Positions 8,408 through 18,551 are shown, numbered from the stretch's first letter. The stretch: 64,000 nucleotides of DNA from Pseudovibrio sp. Tun.PSC04-5.I4 (GCF_900104145.1 NZ_FNLB01000008.1:248001-312000), one strand, 5' to 3'. Notes: generated by a model from the sequence alone, not told the origin. Numbers and translations are program-made.

Positions 8408-9391
8408 TTATTTAGCAAGACCTTTGATGCGTGCAACCAGATCAGCCATTTTAGGGGATTTTTCGGAAAGCGCGTCATGCATTGGCAGAACTGCCTTGAT
8501 GAATGGAGCTTTTTCAACTTCAACGAATTTCACTTCAAGCTTGGTCTTTGCAGCTTCAATCGCTTCAAGAGTCTGCGTGTTGTAAAGATCGCGGTGGAAG
8601 TCCATCATTTCGCGAGCAGCTGTTTTCAGAGTTTTCTGATCGTCAGCTTCCAGACCATCCCACACTTTGGTGGAGATCATCAGAACACCTGGGATCATGG
8701 TGTGTTCGTCGCGGGAGTATATTTTTGCAACTTCACCGTGGCGTACGTCCACCAGTGCCTGTGGGTTATTTTCTGCACCGTCAACAACACCCTGCTGCAG
8801 AGCGGAGTACAGCTCACCGAAGGAGATTGGAGTAGGCGCGCCGCCGAGAAGCTCAACCATCTGAATTGCGGATGGGGAAGGCTGTACGCGGATCTTCATG
8901 CCTTTCAGGTCTGCCGGGCTGTTGATTTCTTTGTTCGCGTAGAATGAACGCGACCCATCAACCATGAATGCAAGACCAATAAAGCCCTTGTCTTTTGATG
9001 ACATGAAAATGTCTTCAGCAACATCAGAAGTCAGAGTTTTGTAGAAGTGATCTTCGCTTTCAAAAATGTAAGGCAGGGTCAGAGCGGAGTATGACTCTTC
9101 AAATGCTTCCATTTCAGCTGCATTAGAACGTGCCATGTCCAAAAGGCCATTCTGCATCAGTTCAACAGATTCACGTTGTGTGCCGAGCTGCGCGTTAGCG
9201 AAAATGCGCATTTTAAGATCGCCGCCAGAAAGCTCGTCAACGCGTTTCGCCATGAACTCCAGAGAGATGTTCGCTGGGTTGTCTGTCGGCAAGTTGTGGC
9301 TAACCTTAAGGGTTTTAGCGTCTGCAACAGTTGCGCCAACCAACAAAGCGGAGGTGAGTACAGCACCGATAAAATGAGATTTACGGAACAT
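8408..9391 (-). CDS. TRAP transporter solute-binding protein (DctP family), orphan
   Basis: A 327-residue periplasmic protein. Its signal peptide (MFRKSHFIG..., cleaved after VADA) is followed by a DctP fold with KVSHNLPTDNP at the N-terminus. KGMKIRVQPSPSAIQMVELLGG near residue 160 contains the conserved arginine that salt-bridges a carboxylate ligand. ATG 9391 is preferred, with GGGAGAA upstream. No DctQ or DctM membrane gene adjoins it, so it must use membrane subunits from elsewhere or act as a sensor. It resembles binding proteins for sugar acids or C4-type acids, but the ligand is not assignable. Confidence 0.88.
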   Translation of the reverse strand: MFRKSHFIGAVLTSALLVGATVADAKTLKVSHNLPTDNPANISLEFMAKRVDELSGGDLKMRIFANAQLGTQRESVELMQNGLLDMARSNAAEMEAFEESYSALTLPYIFESEDHFYKTLTSDVAEDIFMSSKDKGFIGLAFMVDGSRSFYANKEINSPADLKGMKIRVQPSPSAIQMVELLGGAPTPISFGELYSALQQGVVDGAENNPQALVDVRHGEVAKIYSRDEHTMIPGVLMISTKVWDGLEADDQKTLKTAAREMMDFHRDLYNTQTLEAIEAAKTKLEVKFVEVEKAPFIKAVLPMHDALSEKSPKMADLVARIKGLAK

Positions 9392-10150
9392 TCTTCTAAG
9401 TTCTCCCTTGAAGTACACAGACAAAAACCATCTGGTACAAATTTCCCGAAATAGTGTGTCGTTCCCGAAATACCGACTGACTTCCCTTCAGCGATATCTC
9501 TCTGTAGCCATTTCTGACCAATTTTCTTAAAAGGTCAACCAAAATATTAAGGTTAGGTGTTGGTACTAATGATCTGCCGCAGATAAACAGTTTTTGCTGG
9601 GAAAGACGCTTGCCCGAAATTCAGTAAATACTTAGAGAGTGTCGTTATTCTATCCGATATTCAGTTTAGCACTTAAGTAATTTTATAGATTATAATCGAT
9701 ATATGTTGAGTACATCAATAAAGTATTCTAATTCTGAGTTGATAGTATACTTTAAAGTAATTTTGCAAAGACGTGTAATCAAAGTATTTCATAGTAACAT
9801 TTCAAAATATTCGCTATACATTCTTCATATTGGCATGGTTTACGTCGATTTATCAGTAATCAAAAACAGGAATTCTTAGTTCAACAAGAAATCGGTCTAC
9901 CAAAATAATTTGTCTCAAAAATATGCCGCTTCTTAACTTTACCTCAGAATCGAAGTGCAAAATTGACATTTTGGTCAACCTATTTGGCCAGCCAATTTAC
10001 GAGCCTGAAATTGAAGTCGCCCGCAGCTACCCGATCCCTTAATTGTTACGGGCACAATATAGACGCGCGAAAGGCCGTTTTTTAACCGCAAATCACTCAT
10101 AAAACTGCTAGATATATCAGTTTAAATAATTCGTCCTGATGAGGACAACT
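9392..10150. other. Gene-free AT-rich intergenic region
   Basis: About 760 bases with no supported gene on either strand. It is strongly AT-rich from 9640 to 9880 and holds the promoter of the leftward TRAP binding-protein gene and possibly that of the broken oxidoreductase to the right. Confidence 0.6.
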
Positions 10151-10414
10151 ATGGCAGAGAAGTGCGATTTTTTGGTCATTGGCGGAGGCATCGCTGGCAT
10201 TGGCGCAGCATCTCAGCTGGCACCAAACGCCAAAACAATACTGCTTGAAATGGAGGCGACCATTGGCTTCCACTCTACAGGTCGCTCTGCCGCTATTTTC
10301 AGTCGCAATTATGGCAATGCCGTTATTCGTGCGCTCAATTTAGCCTCTGAAGGGACCTTGAGAAATCCGCAAGGCATCTGCGAAGGACCTGTCCTAACAC
10401 AATGTAGGGTTTGA
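10151..10414 (+). pseudogene. Truncated FAD-dependent oxidoreductase (DadA/glycine-oxidase type)
   Basis: Only the N-terminal 87 residues are readable. They give an FAD-binding Rossmann motif (VIGGGIAGIGAASQL), an acidic end of the second strand (ILLEMEATIGFHSTGRSAA) and the start of the substrate domain. Full-length relatives are 350-420 residues. The frame then ends, with weak traces of the same family in another frame around 10405-10440 (GFERRTADHAVEM). A GAGGA site precedes the ATG. The intact RidA-type gene downstream would have detoxified the imine that such an amine oxidase releases, so the two may once have worked together. Confidence 0.7.
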
Positions 10415-10725
10415 ACGTCGCACGGCTGATCACGCTGTTGAGATGGGCCCCCTCTCTCCAATTCATCGCACTCGCAGATAAATCTGTCTAACCGGAAGTC
10501 TCCCTGTGAGAACCGACAAGGCTTGCGACACGAGTGAGGTGTGTGGAGCACGGATATCGCTTTCAATTGAGTAGCAGAACACTGGAAGATTTAAGGTTGG
10601 CTTCAGAATGGGAGAATATCAGTTCCTGGGCAAAAAGCAGCATTCACACGTAGATTTCAGATTACCTGAAACGACATTTGCGGTTGTCAGATTGCGGCTA
10701 AACAAAAAAATAAGTGGCGAAAATT

Positions 10726-11286
10726 ATGACCAATCAACAATATGTGCGCTCGTCTCGAATACTGCATTGGCTGATGGCCCTCGGCTTTTTGGCTATGTGG
10801 TTGATCGGGTATGTCATGACCCTTCCATCAGTTGACGAAACTGAATTGCAAGAAAGCCTCTTCGATCTCCATATTTCCATCGGCGTCACCCTTTTAGGAT
10901 TGCTGTTGGTTCGCGTTGTTATTCGTCTCGTCAACCGTCCTCCAGCTTTACCAGAGGGACTAAGCTCTTGGGAAAAGGTTGGCTCTCATCTCGGACACCT
11001 AGGTCTTTATCTGCTGCCACTCATAGTAATGGTTGTTGCATGGGCTGAGGTTGATTTTGGTGGGTATGGCGTCAAGTGGTTTACTATCGCTATGCCAAAA
11101 GTGTTCCCAACGATGGAGACGTTTGCTGGCGTGAATTTGGAAGAGGCAACAGCTCTGGCACACAAATGGTTGGCATGGTCCTTATTGGGACTGGTTGCAG
11201 TTCACGTTGCTGCGGTTTTGAAGCACCGTTATTGGGATGGCCATGATGTGATTTATCGCATGAGCCTTCGCAACATGAGGAAATAG
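10726..11286 (+). CDS. Cytochrome b561 family membrane protein
   Basis: A 186-residue protein with four hydrophobic segments. Histidines lie in the expected places for two b hemes: ILHWLMALGFLAMWLIG, LHISIGVTLLGLLLVRV, LGHLGLYLLPLIVMVVAW, and the final helix with VHVAAVLKHRYWDG. This is the prokaryotic CybB type, which moves electrons from the quinone pool or to a periplasmic acceptor at the inner membrane. Start ATG 10726 is preferred over the GTG 12 bases earlier. It sits between a broken oxidoreductase and a RidA gene, with no obvious dedicated partner. Confidence 0.85.
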   Translation: MTNQQYVRSSRILHWLMALGFLAMWLIGYVMTLPSVDETELQESLFDLHISIGVTLLGLLLVRVVIRLVNRPPALPEGLSSWEKVGSHLGHLGLYLLPLIVMVVAWAEVDFGGYGVKWFTIAMPKVFPTMETFAGVNLEEATALAHKWLAWSLLGLVAVHVAAVLKHRYWDGHDVIYRMSLRNMRK

Positions 11287-11462
11287 ACAATTGGCAGTGC
11301 GGATTACTGTGTTGCCAATGCGGCACTCTCTCAAGGGAGATTCCTAAATATTGAATCCCCGGTAGTTTTGCTTCGTAGCTTATCTGCAAGAAGGGCATTT
11401 ATGGCGTTCAGATCAGTCCGGTTCCTTCACCTCAACGATTTACATAAGTCCTAGGAATTTTC

Positions 11463-11816
11463 ATGTCTGATATTATCCGCCTCGACAAAAGCACCCGCAT
11501 GAGCCAAGTCGTTATTTACAATGGCATCGTTCATCTTTCCGGTCAGGTCGATACCAAAGGGACAACGGCCGCCGAACAGACCCGCGCTATTCTGGCAAAC
11601 ATTGACTCTCTTCTGGAGCAGGCTGGTTCCAACAAGTCCCGTATTCTTCAAGCTACTATTTGGTTGAACGATGTTGCTGACTTTGCAGAAATGAACTCCA
11701 TTTGGGATGCATGGGTTGATGCTGAGAACCCACCAGCCCGTGCTTGCGGTGAATGTAAGCTGGCAATGGATGGTCTGAAGGTTGAAATTCTGATCACAGC
11801 GGCAGTTTCGGCTTAA
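11463..11816 (+). CDS. RidA/YjgF family enamine/imine deaminase
   Basis: A 117-residue protein spanning the whole family. It has an N-terminal VVIYNGIVHLSGQVD strand pair, the QTRAILANIDSLLEQAG helix and the PPARACGECKLA motif with the arginine that binds the substrate carboxylate. The family hydrolyses reactive enamine/imine intermediates made by PLP enzymes or amino-acid oxidases. Its position 1 kb after a FAD-oxidoreductase remnant fits such a role. A hairpin terminator follows. Confidence 0.85.
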   Translation: MSDIIRLDKSTRMSQVVIYNGIVHLSGQVDTKGTTAAEQTRAILANIDSLLEQAGSNKSRILQATIWLNDVADFAEMNSIWDAWVDAENPPARACGECKLAMDGLKVEILITAAVSA

Positions 11817-11872
11817 TCAACCTTGGCATATCAATTTGAGAGGGGAATAACTTCTTCTCACCCGAGTCATAG

Positions 11873-11902
11873 AAGGCGCTGCGGCAAAAGCAGCGCCTTT
11901 TG
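11873..11902 (+). terminator. Terminator after the RidA-type gene
   Basis: Arms AAGGCGCTGC and GCAGCGCCTT (11873-11882, 11890-11899) with a 7-base loop, ending in TTT. Confidence 0.7.
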
Positions 11903-11983
11903 CATAGGAACGCAAAAAAACTCCGAAAAACGCAAAACAATGCAAACCACGCCACTATCAACACAACGCGACTGTTTCGTGGT

Positions 11984-12466
11984 TCAGTTGCTCAGTTTTT
12001 TGACAGCCCGGTGCGCAAGGGCTTGCAAAAAGGCAATTCCCGTCTCGCGCTTGACCCGAATTGCTGTGTTGCTGCCATAAGAGTTCACCCCGAATTCTCT
12101 TGTCATCTCCACCGCATCGCTCTCCGACATCCTGAGGTCGGCCTTCAACGGGCAACTGGTTCTGGAGTGAACAGTTAAAAGAACCTCATGCTCTTTTTCG
12201 ACAACCTGCCCAATTGTATGGGGGAACAAACGACATTCCACCGGGCGTGTATCATAGACCGTGCACTGTTCTTCCCAATTTGGACATGGCTTTTCATCCA
12301 GAGCGCTGATCTCGTAAATCTTGCCCGTCTTCAGGACGGAGATACGATCTGCGTGGTGTTGGAAGTGAGTTTGGAATTCGGCCTCTGAAACCTTTAATCC
12401 TGTGAGCCGATTGCAACAATCCTGCCCGATATTACAGGCTAGACAGGGGTTCTGAGAAACAGACAT
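11984..12466 (-). CDS. YkgJ-type cysteine-cluster protein
   Basis: A 160-residue protein of the YkgJ / CxxCxxxxxCC family, predicted to bind zinc or an iron-sulfur cluster. PCLACNIGQDCCNR gives the first cysteine group, then PCPNWEEQCTVYDTRP and VECRLFP give the second, with SCPL further on. Start ATG 12466 is preferred because GAGGTGG lies 8 bases upstream; the longer frame begins in AT-rich leader. The family is widespread and largely uncharacterised. The gene is single and convergent with the RidA gene. Confidence 0.8.
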   Translation of the reverse strand: MSVSQNPCLACNIGQDCCNRLTGLKVSEAEFQTHFQHHADRISVLKTGKIYEISALDEKPCPNWEEQCTVYDTRPVECRLFPHTIGQVVEKEHEVLLTVHSRTSCPLKADLRMSESDAVEMTREFGVNSYGSNTAIRVKRETGIAFLQALAHRAVKKLSN

Positions 12467-13002
12467 AAGCACCACCTCAAATATAACTTCCGCAGAAGCG
12501 TGTGGAATAATTTTATCAACATTCAAAGTATAATAAGCATTTATACTTGTTTTAATAAAATTTTACCAGCTACTCTATGCTCGTGAGGATAAGTGCATCT
12601 GTCGTGGAAACCTGTCCGACACGATGATTATTGAGATTGACTCATTTTCACTTAGGCCCCTCATTCTTTAGTTTGATCACTAACACTTGGGTAAATGTCA
12701 GTTTCTGTTGATCAGATAGTGCTTTACTCTACTGGGAATTGAACGGGGTCTCTTTTAATGTTGAGGGGCTTTCGTCGTTTTTAGGAGAGACTTGCAGTTT
12801 ACGCCAAGGAGCTTACGCTGCCTATCGAGCAGAATTGGCCCAAAAGATTCCTTTTGGTCACCATAACTGATTTTAGGGCCTTTGGCGCATTGCGCAAAAA
12901 CTGTACCAGCCACTACGCTGGGAAAGAGAATAAGAAACGATTGGAACAGTTGGTAACGAGCGATTTCTGCTGGAAACCTATTAACACACAAGAGGTTATA
13001 AC
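12467..13002. other. Intergenic region upstream of pntA
   Basis: No supported gene. A near-palindrome CCAAAAGATTCCTTTTGG lies at 12840-12857, 145 bases upstream of pntA, and could be a regulatory site. An open frame on the minus strand at 12755-12991 lacks a ribosome site and family resemblance and was left out. Confidence 0.45.
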
Positions 13003-14571
13003 ATGATCATAGGGGCTGCTAAGGAAGTCCTTGGCGGGGAACGTCGGGTCGCGTTGACACCGGCTAGCGCCCTCCAGCTGCAAAAGCTGGGTTACGAGTG
13101 TGCTATTGAAACTGGTGCTGGCGCAGCTGCGAATTTCTCAGATGCGGACTACACAGAAGCTGGTGTTAAAGTTGTCACAGATGCAAAAACGCTCTGGGAA
13201 ACATCGGACATCATCATCAAAGTACGTCCACCAGAAGTCTCTGAGCTTGACCTGACCCATGCGGGACAAACAGTCATCAGCTTCTTCTGGCCAGCACAAA
13301 ATGGTGAGCTGCTTCAAAAGTTTGCGGACAAAAAGGTCAATGTGATCGCGATGGATATGGTTCCCCGTATCTCACGCGCGCAGAAGATGGATGCTTTGTC
13401 ATCCATGGCAAACATCGCCGGTTACCGCGCTGTTATGGAAGCAGGCAACAATTTCGGCCGCTTCTTCACCGGTCAGATCACCGCTGCTGGTAAAGTACCA
13501 CCAGCCAAGGTTCTGGTTATCGGCGGCGGCGTTGCTGGCCTTGCAGCCATTGGTGCTTCCACATCGCTCGGCGCTATCACGCTGGCATTCGACGTTCGCC
13601 CGGAAGTGGCTGAGCAAGTTGAATCCATGGGTGCTGAGTTTGTCTATCTGGATTTCAAGGAAGAACAGCAGGACGGCGCCGCAACTGGCGGTTATGCGTC
13701 TGTTTCTTCTCCTGAATTCCGCGAAGCACAGCTTGCCAAGTTCCGTGAGCTGGCACCTGATATCGACATTCTTATCACCACAGCACTGATCCCGGGCCGC
13801 GATGCACCGGAGCTGTGGACCGAAGACATGGTTGCCTCCATGAAGCCGGGTTCAGTCATTGTTGACCTTGCAGCTGAAAAAGGCGGCAACTGTAAACTGA
13901 CGAAGATGGACGAGAAAATTGTAACGGATAATGGCGTTATCGTCATCGGTTACACTGACTTCCCGTCTCGCATGGCAACCCAGTCTTCCACACTGTACTC
14001 CACCAACATCCGCCATATGATGACAGACTTGACCCCTGAGAAGGACGGTCAGGCCAACATCAACATGGAGGATGATGTTATCCGCGGTGCAACGGCGACC
14101 AAGGATGGTGAAATCACCTTCCCGCCGCCAAAGCCAAAGATTGCAGCAATTGCAGCGCAGAAGCCAAAAGCGCCTGAAAAAACAGCGGAAGAAAAAGCCG
14201 TTGACGCTGCAGCCGCAGCAAAAGCAGCAGGTCGCAAGCAGATTGGCATGTTGATTCTCGGTGGTGCAGTTATGGCGCTGATTGGTGCTTATGCGCCTGT
14301 CAACTTCATGCAGCACTTCATTGTGTTTGTGCTTGCCGTCTTCATCGGCTTCCAGGTGATCTGGGGTGTTGCACACTCCTTGCATACACCGCTGATGGCG
14401 ATCACCAACGCAATTTCCGGCATCATCATTCTCGGCGCTCTGTTGCAGGTTGGGTCAAGCAGCTGGATCGTCATCATTCTTGCGGGCATCTCGGTGCTCA
14501 TTGCCTCGATCAACATCGTCGGCGGGTTTATGGTCACGCGCCGTATGCTCCAGATGTTCAACAAGTCCTAA
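13003..14571 (+). CDS. pntA: NAD(P) transhydrogenase subunit alpha
   Basis: A 522-residue protein, close to the E. coli-type undivided alpha subunit of about 510. Residues 1-370 form the NAD(H)-binding domain I related to alanine dehydrogenase, with KVLVIGGGVAGLAAIG near 167 and RKQIG leading out of an alanine-rich linker around 375-410. The last 110 residues contain about four membrane helices. With PntB it couples proton entry to hydride transfer from NADH to NADP in the inner membrane, supplying NADPH. It is followed 18 bases later by pntB, and AGAGGTT precedes the start. Confidence 0.95.
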   Translation: MIIGAAKEVLGGERRVALTPASALQLQKLGYECAIETGAGAAANFSDADYTEAGVKVVTDAKTLWETSDIIIKVRPPEVSELDLTHAGQTVISFFWPAQNGELLQKFADKKVNVIAMDMVPRISRAQKMDALSSMANIAGYRAVMEAGNNFGRFFTGQITAAGKVPPAKVLVIGGGVAGLAAIGASTSLGAITLAFDVRPEVAEQVESMGAEFVYLDFKEEQQDGAATGGYASVSSPEFREAQLAKFRELAPDIDILITTALIPGRDAPELWTEDMVASMKPGSVIVDLAAEKGGNCKLTKMDEKIVTDNGVIVIGYTDFPSRMATQSSTLYSTNIRHMMTDLTPEKDGQANINMEDDVIRGATATKDGEITFPPPKPKIAAIAAQKPKAPEKTAEEKAVDAAAAAKAAGRKQIGMLILGGAVMALIGAYAPVNFMQHFIVFVLAVFIGFQVIWGVAHSLHTPLMAITNAISGIIILGALLQVGSSSWIVIILAGISVLIASINIVGGFMVTRRMLQMFNKS

Positions 14572-14589
14572 GCGGGGGAGGGAAGCATT

Positions 14590-15978
14590 ATGTCTATCGG
14601 ACTTCAAACCGCCGCATACATCGCGGCAGCTGTTTTGTTCATCCTTGCTCTGGGTGGACTTTCTAATCAAGAAAGCGCCAAGCGCGCTGTCTGGTTCGGC
14701 ATCATCGGCATGGCTATCGCCGTGGTCGCAACCGTTCTTGGCCCTCTCGTCGACCTTGGCAGTGGCACTGTTGTTGTTGTGCTGCTGATCACCATGGTTG
14801 TGGGTTCCGTTGCCGGTGTAATTGTTGCGCAACGTGTTGAAATGACTGGCATGCCACAGCTTGTGGCGGCTCTGCATTCCTTCGTCGGTCTGGCCGCTGT
14901 GTTCATCGGCATCAACTCAGGTATCAATCCACCTGCAGGTTTGATGGGCGCTGAACAGGTCATTCACGAAGCTGAAATCTTCCTCGGCGTGTTCATCGGG
15001 GCGATCACCTTTACCGGTTCGATCATCGCTTATGGCAAGCTGGCGGGTAAGATTGGCGGTAAAGCACTGATCCTGCCAGGTCGCCATGTTCTCAACGCAG
15101 CACTCGTTCTGTTCTCCATCCTGCTCATGATTATGTACATGAACCACGCAGGCTCGTGGACGCTTTATGTGATGACCTTGCTGGCCTTCGGTATCGGCGT
15201 GCACATGGTTATGGCCATCGGCGGCGCGGATATGCCGGTTGTGGTTTCCATGCTGAACTCCTACTCCGGTTGGGCAGCAGCAGCGACAGGCTTCCTGCTT
15301 GGCAACGATCTGCTGATCGTTACCGGTGCACTGGTTGGTTCTTCAGGTGCAATCTTGTCCTACATCATGTGTAAGGCGATGAACCGTCACTTTGTCTCGG
15401 TGATCTTGGGCGGCTTTGGTAACACCACTGGCCCTGCTCAGGAAATTGAAGGCGAGATGGTGGCGACAGACACCGACTTCGTGGCTGAAACACTGAATGA
15501 AGCAGATAGCGTTGTGATTGTACCGGGGTACGGCATGGCCGTTGCTCAGGCTCAGCAAGCTGTTTCAGAGCTGACCAAGCGTCTGCGTGCCAAAGGTAAA
15601 AACGTCCGCTTTGCAATCCATCCGGTTGCAGGTCGCTTACCAGGCCACATGAACGTGCTGCTTGCAGAGGCAAAGGTGCCTTATGATATCGTTCTGGAAA
15701 TGGACGAGATCAACGATGACTTTCCAAGCACTGATGTTGTGATCATTATTGGTGCGAATGACATCGTGAACCCAGCTGCGCAGGAAGATCCAAACTCCCC
15801 AATCGCTGGCATGCCAGTACTGGAAGTTTGGAAAGCGAAAAACGTGTTCATCTCCAAGCGCGGTCAGGGCACTGGGTATTCCGGTATCGAGAACCCGTTG
15901 TTCTACAAAGAGAACTCACGCATGTACTACGGTGATGCAAAAGCCTCTATGAACAACCTGCTGAGCAAAATCGACTAG
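14590..15978 (+). CDS. pntB: NAD(P) transhydrogenase subunit beta
   Basis: 462 residues, matching the usual PntB length. The first 265 residues carry about nine membrane helices, including the domain II proton channel. The C-terminal third is the NADP(H)-binding domain III, with VIVPGYGMAVAQAQ near 310, GANDIVNPAAQEDP near 390 and KRGQGTGYSGIENPLF near 428. It lies directly behind pntA with a GGGGGAGGGAAG site and is co-translated as one operon. A strong hairpin follows. Confidence 0.96.
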   Translation: MSIGLQTAAYIAAAVLFILALGGLSNQESAKRAVWFGIIGMAIAVVATVLGPLVDLGSGTVVVVLLITMVVGSVAGVIVAQRVEMTGMPQLVAALHSFVGLAAVFIGINSGINPPAGLMGAEQVIHEAEIFLGVFIGAITFTGSIIAYGKLAGKIGGKALILPGRHVLNAALVLFSILLMIMYMNHAGSWTLYVMTLLAFGIGVHMVMAIGGADMPVVVSMLNSYSGWAAAATGFLLGNDLLIVTGALVGSSGAILSYIMCKAMNRHFVSVILGGFGNTTGPAQEIEGEMVATDTDFVAETLNEADSVVIVPGYGMAVAQAQQAVSELTKRLRAKGKNVRFAIHPVAGRLPGHMNVLLAEAKVPYDIVLEMDEINDDFPSTDVVIIIGANDIVNPAAQEDPNSPIAGMPVLEVWKAKNVFISKRGQGTGYSGIENPLFYKENSRMYYGDAKASMNNLLSKID

Positions 15979-16002
15979 AATATCTGAACGGCAGCGAATT
16001 CG

Positions 16003-16036
16003 ACCCCGGCGAACCCAGTTTGCCGGGGTATTTTTA
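16003..16036 (+). terminator. pntAB terminator
   Basis: Stem ACCCCGGC / GCCGGGGT (16003-16010, 16022-16029) followed by ATTTTTAT. Confidence 0.85.
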
Positions 16037-16105
16037 TGCGCGGATAATGCCCGCGTTCGCTGTAATCACAGAGCCTTGCAACTCATGCGTAGGACGCTTC
16101 GGAAC

Positions 16106-17044
16106 TCACGTATCCCGGTAAATTTCATATTCAGAAAACGTCCAGAATGTCGATGAAGCTGTATTGGCTGGAGTTGTTGGGAGGCGCGTCAGATACAAAC
16201 TGCGAGGCGCTGGCGGGTCAAGGGGCAGCACTCTGACACCCGCCATTCCTCTCGGCAACGCAAGTTCTGCAATGATGGAATGAGCCAGTCCGGCTTTCAC
16301 CAATGCCAGAATTGACGTGATCTGCTGAATGGAATGGTCCACTCTTGGTTCAATGTCTGATTGGTTGAACCATTTACGCACCAGAGGCTCACTGCCTCCC
16401 TTCGTCATAATGAAAGGCTGGTTCTGGAAATCCGCGGCCTTTAAGCTGCCGGGCTCAGCCTTCTCGCTGGAGACAATGCCCACCAACCGGTCATAGGCCA
16501 GCGGAATGGTCTCAAACTCGCTCTCTTCCTTTGCACCGGGAACAACGGCGACATCCACTTCGCCGCGTCTCAACGCGGCTATAATATCGTGGTCCTGCGC
16601 CTCTCGCAACTCAAGGGCAATGCCGGGGTAGAGCTGTGAAAATCGCTGCATCAGGCTTGGCAACAACCGCGTAGAGGCAGATGGGCCTGAAGAACCGATA
16701 CGAACACGGCCACCTCTGTTATGACGCAAGTCATCAATCTGAGCGAGCGCTTTTTCTTCCGCAATCACAACGCTTTGCGCGTATTGAGATAGAAGAACGC
16801 CTTCCTCAGTCAGTTGCACGGGCTGCGCCCCGCGGATGAGCACTTTTATGCCCAGTCGCTTCTCCAGCTCAGCAATAGACTGGCTCACAGCAGACTGACT
16901 AACGCCCAACCGATGTGCTGTTTTGGTGATAGAGCCAACCTCGCGCACCAACGGCAAAGCCCGCACCGCAAGTTCAGGCAAACGTGCGGAAAACAATGGA
17001 AATTGATCAAGCTTCGGCATAGGTACAGGATACCTCTCTCGCAT
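16106..17044 (-). CDS. LysR-family transcriptional regulator
   Basis: A 312-residue regulator. The N-terminal helix-turn-helix (AVRALPLVREVGSITKTAHRLGVSQSAVSQSIAELEKRLG) is followed by a type-2 periplasmic-binding-like effector domain (RVRIGSSGPSASTRLLPSLM, then DVAVVPGAKEESEFE). An internal ATG at 17020 with GAGAGAGG upstream is an alternative start. It converges on pntAB and faces an IS630 remnant upstream, so the divergently transcribed target that LysR genes often have has been lost or was never there. Ligand unknown. Confidence 0.88.
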   Translation of the reverse strand: MRERYPVPMPKLDQFPLFSARLPELAVRALPLVREVGSITKTAHRLGVSQSAVSQSIAELEKRLGIKVLIRGAQPVQLTEEGVLLSQYAQSVVIAEEKALAQIDDLRHNRGGRVRIGSSGPSASTRLLPSLMQRFSQLYPGIALELREAQDHDIIAALRRGEVDVAVVPGAKEESEFETIPLAYDRLVGIVSSEKAEPGSLKAADFQNQPFIMTKGGSEPLVRKWFNQSDIEPRVDHSIQQITSILALVKAGLAHSIIAELALPRGMAGVRVLPLDPPAPRSLYLTRLPTTPANTASSTFWTFSEYEIYRDT

Positions 17045-17079
17045 AAGTTGAGCTTATTATCCTATTGGCAACCATTAGC

Positions 17080-17625
17080 CTAGAGCATGTCGCGTTAATC
17101 GGGCTCACATCCTGCTGCCTTGAAGAAATTGTAGCACTCCTCTGCGGTAAAGAGATCACAGACATGGCCTACCCCTGCCACAGCTCATCGTACGTGCGGC
17201 GGCTCTACGGATCAGTGCCTTTAGTTTTGCAAGGGCCATCTCGATTGAGTTCAAAGTTAGGTTATAAGGTGGGAGAAATAAAAACCACCCACCGGAAGCC
17301 TTCATTGTCACCGCACCGGTTAGGTTCTAGTGCGATGCCAAGTTGTGGAGGATAATCACTTCCCTGCTTTGCAGCGTCGGTGCCACTTGGGTCTCAATGC
17401 TGAGATCAAACAACTTGCCGTTCATCGCCCCTTCAATGAATCAGGGAACCTCCAGTCGATCATGACGTAAGGCGGCGATTAAGCACTGTGTTTTCCAGTG
17501 ATCGAAGGATGCATAATCAATTAGATCTGCCCCTTTGGGAGATCAGCCAGCGGTCTTGGCCACGTTAGGCTTCAACGCAATCTCATCGACAAAGCCTAGG
17601 CGTGGCAACAAGTTACGGGTAAAAG
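17080..17625 (-). pseudogene. IS630-family transposase, decayed
   Basis: Read on the minus strand from 17625, the frame gives LPRLGFVDEIALKPNVAKTAG, a stop, SPKGADLIDYASFDHWKTQ, more stops, GAMNGKLFDLSIETQVAPTLQ and a C-terminus ending ECYNFFKAAGCEPD. The FVDE aspartate is the first DDE residue. Several stops make it inactive. The left end CTAGAGCATGTCGCG (17080) matches the ends of the two other IS630 copies. The right side is cut by the IS407-like element. Confidence 0.8.
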
Positions 17626-18551
17626 GTGCCCTACCCGCCATAAACTCCGCCAGTTTGTAGTAGGCTTCACACTGCAGATGAGGTGATGATATGAAGCATC
17701 CGCATTTTACGGAAGAACAAATCATTGGGATAATTAAGGAGCAGGAAAGCGGGGTTCCCACGGCAGAAGTTTGCTGAAAGCACGGGATCAGTACGGCCTT
17801 ATTTTTGTAAAATAAAGCTAAGTATCGCGGCCTAGACGTTTCGGATGCCCGTAAACTAAGGGATTTTGAAGATGAGAACTCCGCGTTGAAACGCTTATTG
17901 GCAGAAGCAATGCTGGATAAGGCCATACTGCGCGACATTGATGCAAAAAACAGTAGGGCCCGGCGGCGCACGTCAAGCAGTTGCTTTTCATTGCAAAACC
18001 CATGACGTGAGTGAACGGCGGGCCTGTTCTGTTTTGAATGTTGATCGTTCAAGCGTGCGTTACAAACGCGTTAGCACTGATGATGGCCCTTGCGTGTGGC
18101 CATGAAGAAAGTCTTTTTTGAACGGCGCGGGTTATATCGTAAGGAAGGTCTACAGGTTCGTAAACGTGGCGTGCGAAAACGGGCACTCGTCACAAGCCGC
18201 CCTATGACAGTTCCCAGCCTTGCAAATGAACGCTGGAGCCATGATTTTGTCAGTGATGCCTTTACCGACGGCAGACGATTTAGACTTCTAGCGATTATTG
18301 ATGATTTTAGCCGTGAATGCCTCGTCTTTGTCCCAGATACATCTTTGTCTGGAGCTAGATTAGTGAGAGAATTAGAAGCAGTAATCAAGCATCGTGGGCA
18401 ACCAAGTACAATCCCTTCATACAACGGCAGAGAAATGACAAGTTCTGCGGTTCTCGAATTCTGTCAGGATACGAAGTTGAACTGGCATTACATAGCATCC
18501 GGCAAACAGACTACAATTCCCAAAAACCACATTCATCCTTGGGAAACCTAA
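17626..18551 (+). pseudogene. IS3-family (IS407-type) element, decayed
   Basis: OrfA begins at 17691 (MKHPHFTEEQIIGIIKEQ..., with GLDVSDARKLRDFEDENSALKRLLAEAMLDKAILRDI). It carries two in-frame stops, at VC*KHG and LFL*NK. OrfB resumes near 18000. From 18090 it is open: KEGLQVRKRGVRKRALV, WSHDFVSDAFTDGRRFRLLAIIDDFSRECL with the first catalytic aspartate, then breaks at HYIASGK. Its C-terminal third, including the catalytic glutamate, is missing. A copy of the same 5' end is found at about 37356-37410. Confidence 0.8.

Noticed and set aside
12755..12991. 78-codon open frame on the minus strand before pntA
   Set aside because: No ribosome site or family resemblance; AT-rich leader of pntA.
13399..15673. 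Several long open frames opposite pntA and pntB
   Set aside because: Shadow frames of a well-conserved operon; their composition mirrors the sense codons.
17543..18052. 169-codon minus-strand open frame
   Set aside because: A chance join of the IS630 remnant with the antisense of the IS407-like OrfA.
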